NCBI GenBank assembly: GCA_900471815.1
Contig: UICE01000002.1
Coordinates: forward strand, 446,764 to 510,763
Direction of reading: 5' to 3'
Length of the DNA stretch: 64,000 bases
Source: Hyphomicrobiales bacterium
GTDB taxonomy: Bacteria > Pseudomonadota > Alphaproteobacteria > Rhizobiales > Rhizobiaceae
A program made the position numbers and the translations under genes. Of this stretch, positions 26,967 through 36,394 are shown piece after piece. Each line of letters starts with the position of its first letter. Position 1 is the first letter of the stretch. Under the pieces are notes generated by a model. The model was given only the letters and a program-made list of their open reading frames with translations. It ran no database searches and was not told the origin of the DNA.

Positions 26967-28286
26967 TCAACTTGTTCGTTCGCCCAGGGCAATTTTATCG
27001 GTTTCCGCCAGTTCAGCTGTTTGCGAAACCGAGAGATAGACCGCTTCTCCCGCGATCCAGCAAAGCACTATCGTGAGATAAACGAACACCGCATCAGTTG
27101 CATCATGACCAAACATGATCCCGAATGTACCGGTAACCACATAACTGGTTACAAGCAGAAGTGAAATGGCAATTGCAATATCACGACCAGGTCCACGTTT
27201 TTTTCGAAAAGCGGCGATAAGTGGCGCAGCTAACAGCGCCAATACCCCTAACAGGCCTACAATTCCTCCATCGACAGCAGCGTTTAAAAAGCCATTGTGA
27301 ACATGCGTAAACAACAGTTTTTTCCCTCCGGGCACATCCAGAGCGCTATTCACCTTCTCCATGCGATTTTGGGGGCCATAACCCATCAAGGGCGCTTGGA
27401 GAAAGGCTTTCATTCCCCCTTCCCATAAAAGCATACGGGCCTTTAAAGAGCTTATCTCGTTTGGCTTTTCATCGAGCAAGGAAATATCCGATTCCAGCGC
27501 GTGATAACGCTCTTTTACCTTCAGTCCGGCAATGGCAAGCACAGCGACAATAAGAATGGCCAAGACCACCTTGATCGATCTACTGACTACTGGGAGTTCC
27601 TGACCACGCAAATACCAGAACAGGATCACAAAATTGAACGGCATGACGAGCCACGCGGATCGGGTACCCGAAAGGAATGCGCACAGAAGTCCACATGCAA
27701 ACCCCGCAACCGCTATTATACGCTCCGTTTTGCTCTCTGAATGCGCGTTTAAAAGCGAAATACTGCCAAACAATACGGTAAACAGTCCGAAGACAGCGGC
27801 ATTACCTGCACCACCTTCCGCTCGAATGTCGAGAAAAACGGCCTGTATGATGCTGAAAACCAAAGACCCGATCATTCCGAGCCCGGCACCGGTGATCAAA
27901 AACGGGATCAAGCGCCCCGAGATGCTAACGCGAAGCCTCGGAATGACGAACCAGATTGCCAGGAAAGGTATCATCTTCAACAGGAACGTCTTGTCATCTG
28001 ATGCATTGGGGTGCATGACGACTGACAATACGGTCGTCAAAACAAACAATGTCACGCATGACGCGACTATTTTGTCGGTGCGTGTGAGTTCAAATGGAAA
28101 GCGCTTCACGGCAAGTGAGATTAATGCCCAAGCGAACGCGCAGACCAATATTACTGAAGTTCCACTTGCGAGAAGTCCTGGAAAAAGCGCAAAAATAAAA
28201 GTGAAAATACGATTATTGCGATCAATCCCCACATAATGCCCCTTTGAAGGGATCAGTAGCGCCTTGGTCAACTGCTCTGGAAACAT
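26967..28286 (-). CDS. O-antigen ligase / Wzy-type polysaccharide polymerase membrane protein
   Basis: About 439 residues with ten or more hydrophobic segments. The C-terminal half shows the O-antigen ligase pattern: a periplasmic loop with LLFTHVHNGFLNAAVDGGIVGLLG, containing the conserved His, and LSGTRSAWLVMPFN with the conserved Arg. Such proteins join O-antigen or another undecaprenyl-linked glycan to lipid A, or polymerise it. The start is uncertain: the open frame begins as GTG at 28418, which would overlap mutY on the opposite strand; the ATG at 28286 has GGA seven bases upstream and avoids this. It is followed closely by the UDP-glucuronate epimerase gene. Confidence 0.8.
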   Translation of the reverse strand: MFPEQLTKALLIPSKGHYVGIDRNNRIFTFIFALFPGLLASGTSVILVCAFAWALISLAVKRFPFELTRTDKIVASCVTLFVLTTVLSVVMHPNASDDKTFLLKMIPFLAIWFVIPRLRVSISGRLIPFLITGAGLGMIGSLVFSIIQAVFLDIRAEGGAGNAAVFGLFTVLFGSISLLNAHSESKTERIIAVAGFACGLLCAFLSGTRSAWLVMPFNFVILFWYLRGQELPVVSRSIKVVLAILIVAVLAIAGLKVKERYHALESDISLLDEKPNEISSLKARMLLWEGGMKAFLQAPLMGYGPQNRMEKVNSALDVPGGKKLLFTHVHNGFLNAAVDGGIVGLLGVLALLAAPLIAAFRKKRGPGRDIAIAISLLLVTSYVVTGTFGIMFGHDATDAVFVYLTIVLCWIAGEAVYLSVSQTAELAETDKIALGERTS

Positions 28287-28370
28287 GACGGTTCCGAATA
28301 TGACTGAAACTGGCACAATCAGCCAATTTATGAATAACGTATTTCTACCCTGTAACGCAGTTTGTGATTG

Positions 28371-29450
28371 ATGCAACCCATAACGACAAAACTGGTAAAA
28401 TGGTATGATGCCCACCACAGGATTTTGCCGTGGCGGATTTCCCCAAGTGAACGATCACAAGGGAAAATAGCAGATCCTTATCGCATCTGGCTGTCAGAAA
28501 TCATGCTGCAACAGACAACTGTTGAAGCGGTAAAGCCATATTTCAACGCCTTTACAAAAAAATGGCCGACGGTTGCCCGTCTCGCCGCCGCCAGTCAGGA
28601 CGATGTGCTAAGGGCTTGGGCTGGCCTCGGCTATTATTCCAGAGCACGCAATCTGAAAAAATGTGCCGACATCGTTTCCAATCTTTATGATGGCCGATTT
28701 CCAAGTGAAACTCCCGATCTGAAAGCTCTGCCGGGAATAGGTGATTATACTGCTGCGGCTATCGCATCCATTGCATTCGATAGGCCTGTGGCCGTTGTCG
28801 ACGGAAACGTGGAACGTGTCATCACACGGCTTTACGCCATAACCACCCCTCTCCCTTCGGCCAAACCAGCAATACGAGCAAAGATGCAGGCGCTTACCCC
28901 GAGCGAACGACCGGGCGATTTTGCGCAAGCCATGATGGATCTCGGAGCAGGCATATGCACCCCAAAACGACCGGCATGCATTATTTGTCCTGTCAATGAT
29001 AATTGCCAGGCACTGAAAACAGGAGAGCCGGAGCTCTTTCCGGTGAAAGCTCCTAAGAAGGATAAGCCTGTTCGCCTTGGAGCCGCGTTCGTCGCCATTT
29101 CTTCCGACAATGAAATCTATCTTCAAAGCCGAGCGGAAACAGGACTGCTGGGTGGCATGGCCCAAGTGCCAACAACGGCGTGGACGGCACGGATTGATGG
29201 AGATACCCGAATCGACACAGCGCCTTTTCCCGCGGACTGGACACCAACAGGTAAAATTACGCATGTTTTCACGCATTTCGAACTGCGTTTAAGCATCTAC
29301 AAGGCTGATGGTATCGCGGCCCGTCCAGGTGTTGGCGGCTGGTGGGTGAAAGTCGAAAATCTTCATCAAGAGGCGTTGCCGACGGTCATGAAAAAGGCCA
29401 TTGCTGCTGCCATCCCAGACGCTTTTACGAAAAGAAGGAAACCGGAATGA
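28371..29450 (+). CDS. mutY: A/G-specific adenine DNA glycosylase
   Basis: 359 residues. It removes adenine paired with 8-oxoguanine. The start is the ATG at 28371. Seen are SEIMLQQTTVEAV with the catalytic Glu, the helix-hairpin-helix LPGIGDYTAAAIASIAF followed by VVDGNVERV with the catalytic Asp, and the 4Fe-4S ligands in CTPKRPACIICPVNDNC (C-x6-C-x2-C-x5-C). A C-terminal MutT-like recognition domain follows (FVAISSDNEIYLQSR, MAQVPTTAW). Its stop overlaps the next gene's ATG by four bases (ATGA). Confidence 0.96.
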   Translation: MQPITTKLVKWYDAHHRILPWRISPSERSQGKIADPYRIWLSEIMLQQTTVEAVKPYFNAFTKKWPTVARLAAASQDDVLRAWAGLGYYSRARNLKKCADIVSNLYDGRFPSETPDLKALPGIGDYTAAAIASIAFDRPVAVVDGNVERVITRLYAITTPLPSAKPAIRAKMQALTPSERPGDFAQAMMDLGAGICTPKRPACIICPVNDNCQALKTGEPELFPVKAPKKDKPVRLGAAFVAISSDNEIYLQSRAETGLLGGMAQVPTTAWTARIDGDTRIDTAPFPADWTPTGKITHVFTHFELRLSIYKADGIAARPGVGGWWVKVENLHQEALPTVMKKAIAAAIPDAFTKRRKPE

Positions 29451-30058
29451 CGCCCGTCAAGCATATCGTATTCGACATTGGTATGGTTCTCATCGGCTAC
29501 GAGCCGGATGTCGCATTTCGCGAGCTAATTCCGGATGCAGCTGAGCGGAAATGGTTTCTCGAAAACGTCTGTACAAGTGCGTGGAATATTGAACAAGACC
29601 GCGGCAGAAAATGGCCCGAAGCCGAGGCCCTGTTGATCGCAGAATATCCTGACCATGAACACAATATTCGAGCGTTCAGGCAAAACTGGCACATGATGAT
29701 CACTCATTCCATTGATGGCAGCGTTGAAATAATGCGCAAACTTATTGCCGATGGCCATGACGTTACAATGCTTACGAATTTTGCTTCGGACACATTGCGT
29801 GAGGCGTGGGAACGCTTTCCGTTTCTCACCGAAAGCCGCGGCGTTACGATTTCAGGTGATATTGGCCTCATCAAGCCTGATAGGGCCATTTACGATCACC
29901 ACGTCAAAACATTTGGTGTCGATCCAGCTGCAACATTATTCATTGACGATAGCCCGAAGAACGTTGTTGGCGCGCAAGCGGCGGGCTGGCAGTCGATACA
30001 GTTTATCGACCCTGATACGTTGAGAACTGATCTTAACAAACTCGGCATTCAGGTCTGA
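29447..30058 (+). CDS. HAD-family phosphatase (FDxGxV subtype)
   Basis: 203 residues. Motif I is VFDIGMVLIGYEPD: the nucleophile Asp is present, but the usual second Asp is Gly, as in YihX-like glucose-1-phosphatase relatives. Motif II is MLTNFAS, motif III is the Lys in LIKPDRAIYD, and motif IV is FIDDSPKNVVGA. It is presumably a cytosolic sugar or nucleotide phosphatase; the substrate is unknown. It is translationally coupled to mutY through ATGA. A strong hairpin terminator follows. Confidence 0.87.
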   Translation: MTPVKHIVFDIGMVLIGYEPDVAFRELIPDAAERKWFLENVCTSAWNIEQDRGRKWPEAEALLIAEYPDHEHNIRAFRQNWHMMITHSIDGSVEIMRKLIADGHDVTMLTNFASDTLREAWERFPFLTESRGVTISGDIGLIKPDRAIYDHHVKTFGVDPAATLFIDDSPKNVVGAQAAGWQSIQFIDPDTLRTDLNKLGIQV

Positions 30059-30084
30059 TTTTATCTCACCTTGGAACAAAACAA

Positions 30085-30111
30085 AACGCCCGAGGCCAAG
30101 CCTCGGGCGTT
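30085..30111. terminator. intrinsic terminator between the HAD gene and ccrM
   Basis: AACGCCCGAGGC (30085-30096) and GCCTCGGGCGTT (30100-30111) are perfect complements with a three-base loop. It is preceded by an A-rich run and followed by TTGG, and lies between two convergent genes, so it can serve both directions. Confidence 0.85.
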
Positions 30112-30154
30112 GGTGTATCGGAACGGCGCTGGAGATCACCGCCGATCAGATTCC

Positions 30155-31459
<1,305 letters not shown>

Positions 31460-31496
31460 TTATTTGCCGCACACTATTCCGGACAGGTATTATTCA

Positions 31497-32183
31497 ATGG
31501 AACCCCAACTCATAATCTTCGACTGCGATGGCGTGCTCGTTGATTCAGAATTCCTCGCTGCCGAAGTTGAATCTCAATTACTGACGCAATCGGGTTATCC
31601 GATTGACCCAGAGACAATCGCTGAACGTTTTGCGGGTCTGACATGGACCGATATACTGCTACAGGTCGAGAAAGAATCCGGCATTCCGATTTCAGCATCA
31701 CTGATCGAAGAATCGGCCCGCCAGATGGACCATAAATTGCGCAATGAGTTGAACGTCATTGAGGGCGCAGAACAGATTATAGCCTCGCTGAAATACCCAA
31801 AGTGCATTGCTTCCAACTCGATCAGTTCGTCACTGAAAATGATGCTTGAGCAAAGTACGCTTTACGAGTTGTTTTCCCCTCACATTTTTTCCGCACGCGA
31901 AGTGGGGACACAAAAGCCAAAGCCAGCGCCGGATGTCTATCTGTTTGCCGCCAAGCAATTCAATGTGAATCCGGCAAATGCCATCGTGATAGAAGATTCC
32001 ACGCATGGCGTGCACGCTGCACATACGGCTGGCATGCGCGTTATCGGCTTTACCGGTGGCTCGCACACCTATCCCGGCCACGCCGACAAGCTTACTGACG
32101 CCGGTGCCGAAACGGTTATCAGCCGTCACAGGGATTTGCCGGCCACCATCGAGGCCATGTCAATCTGGTCAGAAACTGTTTAA
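31497..32183 (+). CDS. HAD-family hydrolase (beta-phosphoglucomutase-like)
   Basis: 228 residues from MEPQLIIFDCDGV. Motif I FDCDGVLVDSE is complete (both Asp), motif II is CIASNSISSSLK, motif III is the Lys of GTQKPKPAPDVYL, and motif IV is VIEDSTHGVHAAHTAG. A helical cap sits between motifs I and II. This is the phosphoglycolate-phosphatase/beta-phosphoglucomutase group; substrate not assignable. It is divergent from ccrM across a 208-bp gap. It ends before a strong terminator. Confidence 0.88.
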   Translation: MEPQLIIFDCDGVLVDSEFLAAEVESQLLTQSGYPIDPETIAERFAGLTWTDILLQVEKESGIPISASLIEESARQMDHKLRNELNVIEGAEQIIASLKYPKCIASNSISSSLKMMLEQSTLYELFSPHIFSAREVGTQKPKPAPDVYLFAAKQFNVNPANAIVIEDSTHGVHAAHTAGMRVIGFTGGSHTYPGHADKLTDAGAETVISRHRDLPATIEAMSIWSETV

Positions 32184-32187
32184 ATGA

Positions 32188-32219
32188 AGAAAAAGCCGGC
32201 TACTGCCGGCTTTTTCTTA
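32188..32219. terminator. bidirectional intrinsic terminator
   Basis: AAAAAGCCGGC (32191-32201), loop TACT, GCCGGCTTTTT (32206-32216). A GC stem with A-run and T-run makes it a terminator on both strands for the convergent HAD gene and lipoprotein gene, whose stop codon overlaps it. Confidence 0.93.
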
Positions 32220-32822
32220 CTTTTTTCTCGATTTTTTGGGCGCATCGCCTGATTCATCAAAACCGATAAAGACTTGAATATTTTGAGCCGAAGGTTTTGG
32301 GAAAGAAACGTTCGCATCGTTGAAAACAAATTGTGTTGCGGCACTACCGTCATTCGCTGGAACTGCCTGATGGTGCAGTTTCGAATAGAGAACTTCAGTA
32401 CCCTGCACGACGGCGACACGGATCGGCACGTTCACAGTACTGGGCGAAAATTTCGGCCCGGGCACGATTTTACCAGCAATGGCAACATTCATCGTCATAT
32501 TGCCGTCAACCGTGCTGCAGGATCGTGTCTCATTGGAGATTGAAGCTTGGTAAATCAGATTATCTGGAGTTTTTTCGGCTTTTCCGTAGTTCGTCAAAAC
32601 GGATGTGCCCTCACGAATAGTAACTTGCGGGCAGAAAGCCAATAGTTCTGAAGCTTTGATACGCTCCTGGGCCTGGCCCAATGCCTGGGCTTTCGGACTA
32701 TTGGGATCTTCCGTTTTTGAGCCACTCGTAGAACAGGCGCTCAGTCCCACAGCAAAGACCAAAGCACAAACTGGGGCGTAAAGTTGATAGAAAGGCTTGG
32801 AATTATGTGTTTTTGACTTCAT
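32217..32822 (-). CDS. small putative lipoprotein
   Basis: 201 residues from MKSKTHNSKPFY; the much longer open frame upstream has no protein-like character. The signal sequence has the lipobox VGLSAC, predicting a lipid-anchored protein. The rest is Ser/Asn/Val rich and probably beta (GKIVPGPKFSPSTVNVPIRV), with a short basic tail (SRKK). I do not recognise a named family, though similar uncharacterised lipoproteins occur across Rhizobiales. It is divergent from thrC. Confidence 0.8.
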   Translation of the reverse strand: MKSKTHNSKPFYQLYAPVCALVFAVGLSACSTSGSKTEDPNSPKAQALGQAQERIKASELLAFCPQVTIREGTSVLTNYGKAEKTPDNLIYQASISNETRSCSTVDGNMTMNVAIAGKIVPGPKFSPSTVNVPIRVAVVQGTEVLYSKLHHQAVPANDGSAATQFVFNDANVSFPKPSAQNIQVFIGFDESGDAPKKSRKK

Positions 32823-32963
32823 GAACAGAACTTTCCCCAAAGAACGAAGCTTGACGAACCGACATGTTCTATACCAACGGTAAGCAAATAATGCGACGGG
32901 CTTCATCAGCTTTTTTACCAGCACGATATCGGCACTCTTAGACAAGGTACACAAGGCAAAAAT

Positions 32964-34370
32964 ATGAAATACATCAGTACCCGCGGCGAAGCCCCTAAAC
33001 TTGCCTTTTCCGACGCGCTTCTGGCGGGTCTGGCACGCGATGGCGGTCTCTATCTTCCGGAGCATTTTCCACAGTTTTCCGCTGCAGAGCTTCGTTCGCT
33101 TCGTGGGAAAACCTATGCTGAGATCGCGATTCATGTCCTGACGCCCTTTATCGACGGCGATATTGATCAGTCTGATTTCGAGCGTATGGTACACGAAGCC
33201 TATGAAACATTTCGTCATGATGCGGTTTGTCCCATCGTTCAAACCGCGCATAATGAATTTGTTCTAGAGCTCTTTCACGGGCCCACCCTCGCCTTCAAAG
33301 ACGTGGCGATGCAGTTGCTGGCCCGTCTGATGGATTACATACTGACACAGCGCAATGAGCGGGCCACCATAGTAGGAGCAACGTCCGGAGATACAGGCGG
33401 CGCAGCCATTGAGGCTTTTGCCAATCGCGACAGGACAGATATTTTCATCATGTTTCCGCACAACCGGGTTTCCCAGGTGCAGCAGCGACAGATGACGACA
33501 TCCGGCGCCCCCAACGTGCATGCATTGGCAATCGAAGGAAATTTCGATGATTGTCAGTCGCTCGTCAAAGGCATGTTCAATGATTTGAACTTTCGCGACA
33601 CCCTGTCATTATCAGGGGTCAATTCGATCAACTGGGCACGTATTATGCCCCAGATCGTCTATTATTTTACCTCGGCACTTTCCCTCGGCAGTCCTGATCG
33701 CAAAATATCCTTTACTGTCCCCACCGGGAATTTTGGTGATATTTTCGCTGGTTATGTGGCAAAACGCATGGGCCTGCCAATCGATCAGCTGGTCATCGCA
33801 ACGAATGACAATGACATTCTGACCCGCACGATCGAAACGGGGAATTATGAAACGCGCGGCGTTCTTCATACGACATCGCCGTCCATGGACATTCAAGTGT
33901 CATCGAATTTCGAACGGCTGCTATTTGAAGCACACGGTCGGGACGCCGAGGCTGTCCTGCGCCTGATGAATAATCTGAAACAATCCGGCAGCTTCGTGAT
34001 TGGGGAGCCCGCGCTGAGCAAGATACGCGAAGAATTTGGCGCTGGCCGGTCAACGGCAGCAGAAACAGCCGAAACAATCGGTCAAATGCTAAGGTCCACC
34101 GGTTATCTCATGGATCCGCATTCTGCCATCGGACTGAAGGTTTCCCGTGAGAAAATTCCAGCAGATCAGCAGAGCGTCGTTCTTGCGACAGCCCATCCCG
34201 CAAAATTTCCAGATGCTGTAAAAGATGCCAGCGGAGTAAATGCCGATCTTCCGGCGTGGCTCGGCGATCTGATGGAACGAAAAGAACAATATACGGTACT
34301 TCCCAACGACCTGAAAAATGTGAAAGAGTATATTAGCCAACATTCGCGTGCGTCACCTCATAAGCTTTAA
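32964..34370 (+). CDS. thrC: threonine synthase
   Basis: 468 residues. It converts O-phosphohomoserine to threonine with PLP. The N-terminus MKYISTRGEAPKLAFSDALL and the loop GPTLAFKDVAMQLLAR (PLP Lys) are typical. ATSGDTGGAAIEAF, NRVSQVQQRQMTT, ALAIEGNFDDCQSLVK and VPTGNFGDIFAGY follow. The family's longer, plant-unlike class is indicated by the length. Homoserine kinase (thrB) lies elsewhere in this window. It is followed 100 bp later by the M16 peptidase gene on the same strand. Confidence 0.97.
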   Translation: MKYISTRGEAPKLAFSDALLAGLARDGGLYLPEHFPQFSAAELRSLRGKTYAEIAIHVLTPFIDGDIDQSDFERMVHEAYETFRHDAVCPIVQTAHNEFVLELFHGPTLAFKDVAMQLLARLMDYILTQRNERATIVGATSGDTGGAAIEAFANRDRTDIFIMFPHNRVSQVQQRQMTTSGAPNVHALAIEGNFDDCQSLVKGMFNDLNFRDTLSLSGVNSINWARIMPQIVYYFTSALSLGSPDRKISFTVPTGNFGDIFAGYVAKRMGLPIDQLVIATNDNDILTRTIETGNYETRGVLHTTSPSMDIQVSSNFERLLFEAHGRDAEAVLRLMNNLKQSGSFVIGEPALSKIREEFGAGRSTAAETAETIGQMLRSTGYLMDPHSAIGLKVSREKIPADQQSVVLATAHPAKFPDAVKDASGVNADLPAWLGDLMERKEQYTVLPNDLKNVKEYISQHSRASPHKL

Positions 34371-34470
34371 ACGGATTGAGCGGTGATGAACAAATACAAG
34401 GTGCTGCTGCGTATAGTGTGCTTCCAGTCCGGATGTACGGCGCAGCAGGGCGGCAAGTGAGGAGCATTGC

Positions 34471-35766
34471 ATGGGCGTTGAAATCAGTCGCCTCTCCAAC
34501 GGTTTGACGATTGCGACAGAGACAATGCCGCATGTGGAGAGTGTAGCACTTGGCATCTGGGTAAAAGCAGGGTCGAGAAGTGAGGCGAAGAACCAGCATG
34601 GCATGGCTCACCTCCTCGAACACATGGCATTTAAAGGGACCGAAAATCGCTCCGCGTGGAAAATTGCGGCCGATATTGAAGATGTTGGCGGCGAGATCAA
34701 CGCAGCAACCAGTGTCGAGACGACATCATATTATGCTCGCGTTCTGCGCGATGACATGCCGCTGGCTATCGATATCCTCACCGACATCATGACAAGTTCC
34801 AAGTTTGATGCAGACGAACTTGAACGTGAAAAGAACGTCATTATGCAGGAAATCGGCGCTGCACATGACACGCCCGATGACGTTGTTTTTGACCGTTTTA
34901 CCGAGGCATCCTTCAAAAATCAGACTATAGGCAGGACCATTCTCGGGACACCTGAGACCGTTCAATCTTTTTCCTCAGCCGATCTGCGCCAGTATATGGA
35001 TGAGCAATACAGCGCCGAACGCATGGTCGTCGTTGCCGCAGGCGGCGTAAAGCACGACGAATTTGTGCGCGAAGTTGAAAAACGTCTCGGCTCATTCCGG
35101 GCAAAATCCACTGCGCCTGAGGCTGATCCAGCACATTATGTCGGCGGTGATTTCCGAGAAGAGCGGGAATTAATGGATGCTCAATTGGTCATTGGCTTTG
35201 AAGGTCGCGCTTATCACGTGCGTGACTTCTACGCTTCGCAATTGCTCTCCATGGTGCTTGGCGGGGGAATGTCTTCGCGGCTTTTCCAGGAGGTGCGGGA
35301 AAAACGCGGATTATGTTATTCCGTTTATGCTTTTCACTGGGGCTTTTCCGATACCGGCATTTTTGGCATTCATGCCGCAACTGGCCGAAGCAATCTTAAA
35401 AAGCTTGTTCCCGTCATTATCAACGAGCTACACGAAGCTGCACGCAATATCTCCCAGGAGGAATTGAATCGCGCCCGCGCACAGTATCGTGCGAGCCTGC
35501 TGATGTCGCATGAAAGTGCTGCCAGCAGGGCAGGACAAATCGCAAGGCAGATCATGCTTTACGGTGAACCTGTATCAACGGAAGCGCTGGTCGACCGGCT
35601 GTCCAAGATTACGGTTGAGCGGCTAACAGATCTTGCAGGCCGATTGTTTCTGGATACGACACCAACGATTGCCGCTGTTGGTCCAATTGGTTCATTAATG
35701 AAATTTGATGACGTTCGCAACGGTTTGACGTCAATATCGGCAAGCCCGCGAAAAATCGCTGTCTAA
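34471..35766 (+). CDS. M16-family zinc metallopeptidase
   Basis: 431 residues, the size of the mitochondrial-processing-peptidase-like bacterial group. The inverted zinc motif HLLEH sits at residues 47-51, with the downstream Glu region in INAATSVETTSYYARVL. The C-terminal half (LLSMVLGGGMSSRLFQEVREKRGLCYSVYAF) is the second M16 lobe. It is likely a cytoplasmic or periplasm-facing oligopeptidase; no signal peptide is visible. It is downstream of thrC, and GGAG lies seven bases before the ATG. The GNAT gene starts six bases after its stop. Confidence 0.92.
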   Translation: MGVEISRLSNGLTIATETMPHVESVALGIWVKAGSRSEAKNQHGMAHLLEHMAFKGTENRSAWKIAADIEDVGGEINAATSVETTSYYARVLRDDMPLAIDILTDIMTSSKFDADELEREKNVIMQEIGAAHDTPDDVVFDRFTEASFKNQTIGRTILGTPETVQSFSSADLRQYMDEQYSAERMVVVAAGGVKHDEFVREVEKRLGSFRAKSTAPEADPAHYVGGDFREERELMDAQLVIGFEGRAYHVRDFYASQLLSMVLGGGMSSRLFQEVREKRGLCYSVYAFHWGFSDTGIFGIHAATGRSNLKKLVPVIINELHEAARNISQEELNRARAQYRASLLMSHESAASRAGQIARQIMLYGEPVSTEALVDRLSKITVERLTDLAGRLFLDTTPTIAAVGPIGSLMKFDDVRNGLTSISASPRKIAV

Positions 35767-35772
35767 AGTGCG

Positions 35773-36354
35773 ATGATCGCGCTGCCGTTCCTGAAAAGTG
35801 CACCCCCGCCCCTTCAGGGCGAGCGGCTGTATTTACGTCCACCTCAACTTTCGGACTATAAGGCCTGGGCAACGCTCCGCGCGCAAAGCCGTGATTTTCT
35901 GGTGCCTTGGGAGCCGCTCTGGGCTGTAGACGATTTGGAGCGAAATGCATTTCGCCACAGGATCAGGCATTATGACGAGGAAGCGGCTGCCGGAACGGCC
36001 TATCCCTTTTTCCTGTTTCGCAACACCGACTCGCGCCTTATTGGTGGCATTACCCTTGGCAATATTCGCCGCGGTGTGGGGCAGAATGGCATGATTGGCT
36101 ATTGGGTTGGCGAGCCGTTTGCCGGTCAAGGCTATATGTATGAAGCTCTTCGGCTAATTATACCCTATGCTTTTACCAAGCTAAGGTTGCACCGGCTGGA
36201 AGCGGCCTGTATTCCAAGCAATGAAAGATCTATCCGGCTTCTCGAAAAAGCCGGATTTCAGAAGGAAGGACTGTTACGCTCCTACCTCAAAATCAATGGT
36301 ATGTGGCAAAACCACCTGCTCTTCTCGCTTATTGAAGACGATCGGTGGCGGTAA
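35773..36354 (+). CDS. GNAT-family N-acetyltransferase (RimJ/RimL-like)
   Basis: 193 residues with the RimJ-like GNAT domain. GERLYLRPPQLSDYKAW opens the fold; IGGITLGNIRRG, MIGYWVGEPFAGQGYMYEAL (acetyl-CoA-binding loop) and RLEAACIPSNERSIRLLEKAGF are the canonical motifs. It probably acetylates a protein N-terminus, for example a ribosomal protein. It is six bases downstream of the peptidase gene, so it is in the same transcript. The frame continues into the next gene only by chance. Confidence 0.88.
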   Translation: MIALPFLKSAPPPLQGERLYLRPPQLSDYKAWATLRAQSRDFLVPWEPLWAVDDLERNAFRHRIRHYDEEAAAGTAYPFFLFRNTDSRLIGGITLGNIRRGVGQNGMIGYWVGEPFAGQGYMYEALRLIIPYAFTKLRLHRLEAACIPSNERSIRLLEKAGFQKEGLLRSYLKINGMWQNHLLFSLIEDDRWR

Positions 36355-36394
36355 CCAAGCAAAGGTATTATCGGTGGCTTTATTGACTGGACAT

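Noticed and set aside
32822-33251. Upstream extension of the small lipoprotein to 344 residues
   Set aside because: It lacks protein-like composition and would overlap thrC. The start at 32822 gives a proper lipoprotein signal.
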